From Mycobacterium rhizamassiliense (lineage in GTDB: Bacteria; Actinomycetota; Actinomycetes; Mycobacteriales; Mycobacteriaceae): a stretch of DNA of 64,000 bases. Every line of letters starts with the position of its first letter. Position 1 is the first letter of the stretch. The DNA lies in NCBI RefSeq assembly GCF_900157375.1, contig NZ_LT721901.1, positions 3,839,333 through 3,903,332 of the forward strand, in the 5' to 3' direction. The position numbers and the translations under genes were made by a program. Positions 27,813-34,545 of this stretch are shown here, piece by piece. The notes below the pieces were generated by a model. That model was not told where the DNA came from. It saw only the letters and a list, made by a program, of their open reading frames with translations, and made no database searches.

Positions 27813-27895
27813 ACTATTTGCTCGGCTAAGAACTCTAAACCTTAAGGCACGGAACCGTTCCTCCGGGTCCACTCGTTGTGGCCAACGCCATAGGG

Positions 27896-28954
27896 TCAGG
27901 TCGCGACGCGGCCGGTTACCGGCGGCAAATCGGCAAGCGTCATGATCCCGGGTGCGGCAGCCACCACCGCCGGGACCGCATTGGTAACCGGCATCGCCGT
28001 ATAAATCATTCCCAAACCCATGAATCCGGGTTCCGTCCACTCCTTCGGCGGCAGGCAGTGCAGGACTGTCCGCATGTTGGGCAACCCGAAGACCTGGATG
28101 ACGTGGCCGTGCTCGAGCGGCTTCGGCGGGTTCACGTGACTGCCCATCGTCCAGTTGAATCCGACGCTGACGATGTTGCGATCGCCCTGCCAGCCCCGGT
28201 GGTAGCCGTAGACGCCGCCGACGGTTCCCGCGGGGATCTTCATGAAGCCCAGATCGGAGTCGCCGGTGGCGGGGGTGAAGGTGACGTCGAAGGTCATCCG
28301 GTCCAGCTTGGCCCCGATGGCGTCGGCCATCATCGCCGCCGACTCGGCGAACACCTCGCTTTCCCGTCGCACGTTCTCGGCCAGGCCGGGGGTTTCGGGG
28401 TCTTGCGAGAAGCCCATCGCGGTCTGGGTTTCCGCGGACTCGTAGGTGGAGCAGTCCACCGACTCGGTGATGCGGATTTCGTCGACCCGTTCGCAGGAGG
28501 CCGACAGGACCATGCCGACCATGTTCGTCATCCCGGGGTGGGCGCCGCTGCCGAAGATCGTCGTGTTGCCCTTCCGGCAGGCGTCCTCGATGCGTTTGCG
28601 GTCCTGCGGCGTCTGCTTGCCGCCGGTGATCCACGCGGCGCTGGAGCACACGTTGACGCCGGACTCCAGCAGCCGAACCAGTTCGTCGACGTTGGGCCAC
28701 AACGGGTTATAGCAACAGGCGTCGGCGCCCAGGGCGATCAGCGCGTCGATGTCGTTGGTGGCCTGCACGCCCGTCGGCTCGGGCCAGCCGGAGAGTTCGG
28801 CCGCGTCGACTCCGACCTTGTCCGCGCCGTGCGCGTAGACCCCGACCAGCTCCATGTCCGGCCTGCCGATGATGGCGTGCAGCGACCGCCGTCCGATATT
28901 GCCGGTCGTCCACTGGATTACGCGCAAGGGACGGTCGGTGCTGGCTGTGGTCAT
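27896..28954 (-). CDS. NAD(P)-binding reductase of the DapB/diaminopimelate dehydrogenase-like type
   Basis: The protein is 352 residues from ATG at 28954 (MTTASTDRPLRVIQWTTGNIG), chosen because AAAGGAG precedes it. The N-terminal Rossmann-like segment LRVIQWTTGNIGRRSL and the DACCYNPLWPN and GSGAHPGMTNMV blocks define a family frequently annotated as dihydrodipicolinate reductase-like in mycobacteria. True DapB is much shorter, so that reaction is not expected. In actinobacteria such genes often sit among lipid or sterol catabolism genes, which agrees with the two acyl-CoA dehydrogenase genes upstream. The substrate is unknown. Confidence 0.8.
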   Translation of the reverse strand: MTTASTDRPLRVIQWTTGNIGRRSLHAIIGRPDMELVGVYAHGADKVGVDAAELSGWPEPTGVQATNDIDALIALGADACCYNPLWPNVDELVRLLESGVNVCSSAAWITGGKQTPQDRKRIEDACRKGNTTIFGSGAHPGMTNMVGMVLSASCERVDEIRITESVDCSTYESAETQTAMGFSQDPETPGLAENVRRESEVFAESAAMMADAIGAKLDRMTFDVTFTPATGDSDLGFMKIPAGTVGGVYGYHRGWQGDRNIVSVGFNWTMGSHVNPPKPLEHGHVIQVFGLPNMRTVLHCLPPKEWTEPGFMGLGMIYTAMPVTNAVPAVVAAAPGIMTLADLPPVTGRVAT

Positions 28955-29113
28955 CGTGGCTCCTTTGCCGGTGCGGGTTGACTCATTATGCGAACCGCGT
29001 CGGGAGCCGGTGCACGAACGTCGACTTGTTGGGCCCGAACCAGCCATCACGGCCCGACAACTCGACGTTCGGCCCGCGGATCACGGTCCGGGGCACAGCC
29101 TTTCGGCCATGCG

Positions 29114-30220
29114 CTACAGGCGGGCCAGGTCGTAGTCGCCGATGTGGTCGATCAGGTTGTGCAGGTGCTCGCCCGAGGTGCCCAGGGTCTGCTCGATCGC
29201 GGTGAGCCGGGCCGCGTAGTGGCTGACCGGGTATTCCGCGGTCACCCCGATGCCGCCGTGCATCTGGATCGACTCCTGGGAGATGTGCCGGCCGGAGCGG
29301 CCGATCTGCAGCTTGGCGCGCGAGGCGATGATCGGGTCGATCGTGCCGTCGGCGATCGACATCGACGCGTACATGCTCATGCTGCGGGCCAGCTCCAGCG
29401 AGACGTACATGTCCGCGGCGCGCTGCGTGAGCGCCTGGAACTTGTTGAGGGTCACCCCGAACTGCTTGCGGCTTTTCAGGTAGTCGGTGGTCAGGCGCAG
29501 CGCTTCCTCCATCGCGCCGAGGGCCTCGGCGCACAGCGCCGCCTGGACGCGCACGATGTTGCCGACGATGGCTTGGGTGGCGTCGGCCGCTTGGCCGAGG
29601 GGTTCGGCGGGTGCGGAGTCCAGGTCGACCTGGGCGCCCCGCTGGCCGTCGAAGGTCCGGTACGGCTGACGGGCGACTGCGCTCGCGTCGACCAGGAACA
29701 GCCCGGTGCCGCCGTCGGGCAGCGCCGCGCTGACCACCAACGTGTCCGCGCTGTCGCCGGCCAGCACCGGGTTCTTCTGGCCGCTGACGACCCACGAATC
29801 CCCTTGCTGCACAGCCTTAGTCGCGACCGCCTTGCTCAGGTCGCGCTGCTTGGGCTCGAGGTGGGCGAACGCCAGCAACCGCTGCCCGGCGGCGACCTCG
29901 TCGAGCAGTTGCTTCTGCTCGTCGGTGCCCAGCTCGGCGATCAGCGCGCCGGGACCCAGCGCGGCGTGCAGGATCGGCTCGGGGGCCAGCCGGCGCCCGA
30001 CCTCAGTCAGCACCGCCGCGATCTCGATCGGGCCCGACTCGTCGGGATCGAAGCCCAGGCCGAGGATTCCGGTGTCGGCGAGCTGGCTCCACACCTCGCG
30101 GCTCCAGCCCAGATCGGAGCCGATGACCTTGTTGCGGGTCTCGGGGTCATAGGTGCGCGACAGCAGGTCGCGGGTGGTGTCGCGGAGCAGGCCCTGCTCG
30201 TCGCTCAGCTGAAAGTCCAT
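29114..30220 (-). CDS. Acyl-CoA dehydrogenase, small subunit (PimD-like)
   Basis: The protein is 368 residues from ATG at 30220 (MDFQLSDEQGLLRDTTRDLL). It has the three-part acyl-CoA dehydrogenase fold. The C-terminal segment KSRKQFGVTLNKFQALTQRAADM and MHGGIGVTAEYPVSHY are typical of the flavin-binding side. The middle domain is weakly conserved, as in non-catalytic or small subunits of two-gene dehydrogenases such as pimeloyl-CoA dehydrogenase. It starts seven bases after the large subunit gene. The pair probably forms a heteromeric enzyme, although the substrate is unproven. Confidence 0.85.
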   Translation of the reverse strand: MDFQLSDEQGLLRDTTRDLLSRTYDPETRNKVIGSDLGWSREVWSQLADTGILGLGFDPDESGPIEIAAVLTEVGRRLAPEPILHAALGPGALIAELGTDEQKQLLDEVAAGQRLLAFAHLEPKQRDLSKAVATKAVQQGDSWVVSGQKNPVLAGDSADTLVVSAALPDGGTGLFLVDASAVARQPYRTFDGQRGAQVDLDSAPAEPLGQAADATQAIVGNIVRVQAALCAEALGAMEEALRLTTDYLKSRKQFGVTLNKFQALTQRAADMYVSLELARSMSMYASMSIADGTIDPIIASRAKLQIGRSGRHISQESIQMHGGIGVTAEYPVSHYAARLTAIEQTLGTSGEHLHNLIDHIGDYDLARL

Positions 30221-30227
30221 GGCTGCC

Positions 30228-31388
30228 TCACAATCCCAGAATGGTGGACGCGATGATGTTGCGCTGCACCTCGCTGCTGCCGCCGTAGATCGACGTCTTG
30301 CGGTAGTTGAGGTAGTGCGGCGCGCTGTGTTGTGCCCAGCTCGGGGACGCGATGTCTGCGCCGTTGGCGGGCAGCGCATCCGGGCCGGCCACCTCGACGA
30401 GCAGCTCGGTGGCGATCTGTTGCAGCTGGCTGCCGCGCAGCTTGAGTACCGACGACGCGGGGTTGGGCTGGCCGTCGGCCGAGTCGGTCACCACCCGCGA
30501 CTGCGTGAGTTCCAGTGCCAGCAGCTCGTTTTCGGCCTCGGCCAGCCGGGCGGCGAACAGTGGGTCGGAGATGATCCCGGTTTCGTTGGCGAACTTCTTC
30601 ACCTCCGCCAGGCGCACCTTCGTGCGCCCCACGCCCGCGATGCCGGTGCGCTCGTTGCCGAGCAGGAACTTCGCGTACGTCCAGCCCTTATTCTCTTCTC
30701 CGACAAGCTGATTGGCGGGCACCCGGACGTCTTCGAAGAACACCTCGTTGACCTCGTGGCCACCGTCGATCGTCTTGATGGGCCGCAGGGTGATGCCGGG
30801 CGTATTCATGTCGAAGAGCAGGAACGAGATGCCGGCCTGGCGCTTGGGTGCCTGGGGGTCGGTGCGGACCAGGCAGAAGATCCAGTCCGCATACTGGCCC
30901 AGCGTGGTCCACGTTTTCTGACCGTTGACGACGTAGCTGTCGCCGTCGCGGACCGCGGTGGTGCGCAGCGAGGCCAGGTCCGAACCGGCCTCGGGCTCGG
31001 AGAATCCCTGGCACCACCAGATGTCGAGGGCGGCCGTCGGCGGCAGGAAGCGCTCCTTGATCTCCTGCGACCCGAACTCGGCGATCACCGGGCCGACCAT
31101 CTTGGTGTTGAAATTCAGCGGCTCCGGGACGCACGCCAGCTGCATCTCGTCGGCCCAGATCTGGTGCTGGGTGGCGGTCCAGTCCTTGCCGCCCCACTCG
31201 ACCGGCCAGCTCGGTACGGCCAGGCCGTGCTCGTGCAGGATCTTGTGGCTGGTGACGATGTCGTCGCGGTTGGCCTCGGCCGAGCCCTGACGCACCCGGT
31301 CGCGCATCTCTTGCGGGATCTTCGTCGTGAAGATGTTGCGAAGTTCGTCGCGGAACGCGGCTTCCTCCGGTGTGAGCGCCAGTTGCAT
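30228..31388 (-). CDS. Acyl-CoA dehydrogenase, large subunit (PimC-like)
   Basis: The protein is 386 residues from ATG at 31388, with AAGGAGG just upstream. It has the conserved middle domain WWCQGFSEPEAGSDLASL (flavin contact), VVNGQKTWTT, DGGHEVNEVFFEDVRVP and KFLLGNERTGIA, and ends IYGGSSEVQRNIIASTILGL. This pattern is strongly reminiscent of pimeloyl-CoA dehydrogenase large subunits (PimC), with the small subunit following at seven bases. The operon 31388 to 27896 then includes the reductase-like gene. A role in degrading a dicarboxylic or ring-derived CoA ester is inferred. The 184 bp to the divergent comEA hold the promoters. Confidence 0.88.
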   Translation of the reverse strand: MQLALTPEEAAFRDELRNIFTTKIPQEMRDRVRQGSAEANRDDIVTSHKILHEHGLAVPSWPVEWGGKDWTATQHQIWADEMQLACVPEPLNFNTKMVGPVIAEFGSQEIKERFLPPTAALDIWWCQGFSEPEAGSDLASLRTTAVRDGDSYVVNGQKTWTTLGQYADWIFCLVRTDPQAPKRQAGISFLLFDMNTPGITLRPIKTIDGGHEVNEVFFEDVRVPANQLVGEENKGWTYAKFLLGNERTGIAGVGRTKVRLAEVKKFANETGIISDPLFAARLAEAENELLALELTQSRVVTDSADGQPNPASSVLKLRGSQLQQIATELLVEVAGPDALPANGADIASPSWAQHSAPHYLNYRKTSIYGGSSEVQRNIIASTILGL

Positions 31389-31572
31389 GGCTGCCTCCTT
31401 TGCATGGGGGGTGAACGTGGCGTTCGCTTCGGTGAGATGAGCGACGCGTTCCAACTTCCATCTTGACCTATCGGCCGCTGTGCCTGTGCACAGCCTCCGG
31501 TTAGTCCACAACGGGCCGCGCCGACGCCCTCGGGCGGAGCGGTTTGGGGGTCGGCGCACCTACCGTCGGCCC

Positions 31573-32424
31573 ATGCGAGCAGAACTTCCCGCCGATCGGC
31601 TGCAGCGACGGCTCGGCGCCGCCCCGGATACCGAGCCGCACGATCCCGATCCGGACGCGGAATCCGGCCCCGACGCGCCGGATGAGGATCAGAATTCGCT
31701 GCTGCCACGCTGGCTGCCCGACGCCTCCCAGGGCGACGGCTGGTTGGCCCGGCTGCGCGCCGATCCCGGGCGCGCCGGCGCGATCGGCTTGGGGGCGGTG
31801 GCCGTGCTGGCGGTGCTGATCACGATCTTCACGCTGGTGCGCGACCGGCCGGCGCCGGTGATGTCCGCCAAGCTGCCGCCGGTGGAGAAGGCGTCCACGA
31901 CGAGCCTCCGCTCCTCGGCGAGCCCGTCGGCCGCTCCTGATCGCCCGGTCGTCGTGAGCGTCGTCGGCCTGGTGCGCACCCCCGGCCTGGTCACGTTGGC
32001 TCCCGGCGCGCGCATCGCCGATGCGCTGCAGGCCGCCGGCGGCGCCGTGAACGGCGCGGACACGATCGGGTTGAACATGGCCCGACCTCTCGGCGATGGT
32101 GAGCAGATCGTCGTCGGGCTTGCCCCGGCACCCGGGCAGCCCGCGGCGCTGGGCAGCGCCGTGACGCCGGGTTCGCCGCCGGCCTCGAAACCGCCGGCGC
32201 CGCGCCCGGGCCCGGGCAAGCCGAAGGCCGGCGGGGCGGTCGATCTCAACACCGCGACCACCGAACAGCTGGATGCCTTGCCCGGCGTCGGACCGGTCAC
32301 CGCCGCGGCGATCGTGGCGTGGCGGCAGGCCAACGGCAAGTTCACCAGCGTCGACCAGCTCGGCGACGTCGAGGGCATCGGCCCGGCGCGGCTGGACAAG
32401 TTGCGTGCGCTGGTCCGTGTCTGA
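31573..32424 (+). CDS. comEA: DNA-uptake protein ComEA (SLBB and helix-hairpin-helix)
   Basis: The protein is 283 residues from ATG 31573. It has a cytosolic acidic N-terminus, one membrane helix (about 72-92, IGLGAVAVLAVLITIF), a linker, an SLBB domain (VVVSVVGLVRTPGLVTL, ARIADALQAAGG), a proline-rich spacer and a C-terminal double helix-hairpin-helix (AVDLNTATTEQLDALPGVGP, VEGIGPARLDKL). This is the ComEA layout for binding DNA outside the membrane. comEC follows after five bases. Natural transformation is not generally established in mycobacteria, so the actual role is open. Confidence 0.93.
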   Translation: MRAELPADRLQRRLGAAPDTEPHDPDPDAESGPDAPDEDQNSLLPRWLPDASQGDGWLARLRADPGRAGAIGLGAVAVLAVLITIFTLVRDRPAPVMSAKLPPVEKASTTSLRSSASPSAAPDRPVVVSVVGLVRTPGLVTLAPGARIADALQAAGGAVNGADTIGLNMARPLGDGEQIVVGLAPAPGQPAALGSAVTPGSPPASKPPAPRPGPGKPKAGGAVDLNTATTEQLDALPGVGPVTAAAIVAWRQANGKFTSVDQLGDVEGIGPARLDKLRALVRV

Positions 32425-32429
32425 CGCCG

Positions 32430-33953
32430 GTGCAGCATCCTGGCCTGGGCGACGCGGCGCCGGCCCACATCGACGTCCGCCTGGTTCCCGCCGCGCTCAC
32501 CGGCTGGATCGTCACCGCCGCGGGGATCGTGTGGCCGGTCGGCCGCGCGCTGGCGCTGGGCAGCGTCGCGCTGGTTGCCGGGGCGGCCCTGCTGTGTTGG
32601 GCAACCCGCACCGGCGCACGGCTGCGGCGCATCGGCGCCGGCCTGGTCGCGTGCGGTGTCGTGGGCGCGGGGTTCGGGCTGGCGATCGGCCTGCGGGCCG
32701 AGGCGGTCGCTCGCCACCCGCTTACCGCCGCATTCGGAACCACCGCGCCCGTGACGGTCACGCCGACCGAAAGCCCGCAGTCGCTGGGCCGGGGCCGGCT
32801 GATGTTCCGGGCTAGCCTGCAGCGCGCGGGCGCCGACGAGACTTCGGGACGGGTCGTCGTATTCGCGCGCGCCTCGGACTTCGGCGACGTGATGGTCGGC
32901 CAGCCGGTGCGGTTCAGCGCCCGGATCACTCGCCCGACTCGCCACGACCTGACGGTTGCGGTGCTCAACGCGGCCGGTCGCCCGACGATGGGCCGGGCCG
33001 GAACGATCCAGCGCGCCGCCCACGCGGTGCGCAGCCGGTTCGCCGCCGCGGTTCGCGACGTGCTGCCGGCCGATCAGGCCGCGGCGCTGCCCGCGCTGGT
33101 CCTCGGCGACACCTCGGCGCTCAACACCGACACTGCCGGCGAATTTCGCGCGGCGGGGATGACACACCTGACGGCGGTGTCGGGGGCCAACGTCACGATC
33201 GTGTGCGCGGCGGTGTTGTTCTGCGCGCGGCTGATCGGCCGGCGGACGGCCGTGCTGGCCGCGGCCATCGCCCTGGTGGCGTTCGTCATCGTCGTGCAGC
33301 CGACCGCGAGCGTGTTGCGCGCTGCCGTGATGGGCGCCATCGCGCTGCTGGGGATCCTGTCTTCCCGTCGGCGCCAAGCGATTCCGGCGCTGTCGGCGAC
33401 GATTCTGATACTGCTGGCCGTCGCCCCACAGCTGGCCGTCGACGTCGGCTTCGCGCTGTCTGCGGTGGCGACCGCCGCGCTGGTCGTCATCGCCCCGGCG
33501 TGGTCGCGGCGCCTGGTGGCCAGGGGCTGCCCCAAACCGTTGGCGGAGGCGCTCGCGGTGGCGGCGGCGGCACACCTGGTGACCGCCCCGCTGGTGGCCG
33601 GCATCTCGGGGCGCTTCAGCCTGGTCGCGCCGGCCGCCAACATCGCGGTGGCGCCGGTGATCGCGCCGATCACCGTGCTGGGCAGCGCCGCGGCGCTGCT
33701 GTGCGTGGGGTGGCCGGCCGGTGCGCAGCTGCTGATCCGTTTCACCGGTCCCGAACTGTGGTGGGTGTTGGGGGTGGCGAGGTGGGCGGGTGGCTTGCCC
33801 GGCGCGACGATCCCGATGCCCGAGGGCGTGCCCGGCGTCGCGATCGTCGGCGCCGTCGCGGTGTTCGGGTTCGTGCTGTGGCGGTGGCGCCCGTTTCGCA
33901 TCGCGACGGGCGTGGCCGCGCTGGCCGCCGTGGCCTGGCTGTTCTCCGGTTAG
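32430..33953 (+). CDS. comEC: ComEC/Rec2-like membrane channel without nuclease domain
   Basis: The protein is 507 residues from GTG 32430. It has a short N-terminal hydrophobic part, an OB-fold-like segment (SLGRGRLMFRASLQRAGADE) and the Competence domain. The domain shows GDTSALNTDTAGEFRAAGMTHLTAVSGANV, the conserved SGxN region, and then about seven helices. The metallo-beta-lactamase domain found at the C-terminus of many ComEC proteins is missing, which is usual in mycobacteria. It should form the DNA channel that partners ComEA. In H37Rv holA follows directly; here two genes intervene. Confidence 0.92.
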   Translation: MQHPGLGDAAPAHIDVRLVPAALTGWIVTAAGIVWPVGRALALGSVALVAGAALLCWATRTGARLRRIGAGLVACGVVGAGFGLAIGLRAEAVARHPLTAAFGTTAPVTVTPTESPQSLGRGRLMFRASLQRAGADETSGRVVVFARASDFGDVMVGQPVRFSARITRPTRHDLTVAVLNAAGRPTMGRAGTIQRAAHAVRSRFAAAVRDVLPADQAAALPALVLGDTSALNTDTAGEFRAAGMTHLTAVSGANVTIVCAAVLFCARLIGRRTAVLAAAIALVAFVIVVQPTASVLRAAVMGAIALLGILSSRRRQAIPALSATILILLAVAPQLAVDVGFALSAVATAALVVIAPAWSRRLVARGCPKPLAEALAVAAAAHLVTAPLVAGISGRFSLVAPAANIAVAPVIAPITVLGSAAALLCVGWPAGAQLLIRFTGPELWWVLGVARWAGGLPGATIPMPEGVPGVAIVGAVAVFGFVLWRWRPFRIATGVAALAAVAWLFSG

Positions 33954-34044
33954 GTGTCGTCGCCCGATTGCGTGCGAATACCGAATTCGACGCTGTCACC
34001 GGCGATATCATCGGCCTCTGGTACGTCCGAATCGAAGGGACAGC

Positions 34045-34530
34045 ATGCCCATCAAAACGCTCGTCGGCGTCGCGGTCGCCATCGGAGTCGCCGGCGCCGG
34101 GATGACGTCGGTCGCCGTGGTGAGCCCCGCGGCGCCCGCGCGCCTCGTCGTCCTCGACCTGCCGCTGCCGCTGGACCCAGCGGCCGACGTTCCGACCGTC
34201 GACCAATTGCTGGGCGTGCTCAACGCGTTGCAGGACCCCGGCGTTCCGTTCGCCAACAAGAGCTATCTGGTCGAGGGCGGCATCAGTCCGGTCGAAGCGC
34301 GCATCGCGGATGTGCGGATGAAGCAGGCCGTCGCCCGGGGCGAGGTGCCGCTGACGGCGAGCCTGGCGAATATCCATGCGGCCGGGGCTAATTCGGCCAC
34401 GGTCGACGTCACCATCTCAGGTCCGAAGGTCGCGCCGACTACCCGCAACATAACCTTCGTCGATCAAGGCGGCTGGAAGATCACCCACGCCTCCGCGCTC
34501 GCCCTGCTGCAGGAGGCGGGCGGGAGCTGA
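34045..34530 (+). CDS. Secreted low-molecular-weight antigen, MTB12/CFP-2-like
   Basis: The protein is 161 residues from ATG 34045 with GAAGGGA upstream. The signal peptide spans about 1-31. The mature part closely follows MTB12: PLPLDPAADVPTVDQLLGVL, FANKSYLVEGGISPVEARIAD, SGPKVAPTTRNITFVDQGGW. MTB12 of M. tuberculosis is Rv2376c, 40 genes away in that genome, so this is a paralog or a moved copy. The fold is NTF2-like with no known activity. It is convergent with the TIR-WD40 gene, leaving 15 bp between the stops. Confidence 0.88.
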   Translation: MPIKTLVGVAVAIGVAGAGMTSVAVVSPAAPARLVVLDLPLPLDPAADVPTVDQLLGVLNALQDPGVPFANKSYLVEGGISPVEARIADVRMKQAVARGEVPLTASLANIHAAGANSATVDVTISGPKVAPTTRNITFVDQGGWKITHASALALLQEAGGS

Positions 34531-34545
34531 TCTGCCCGGCGGTGA

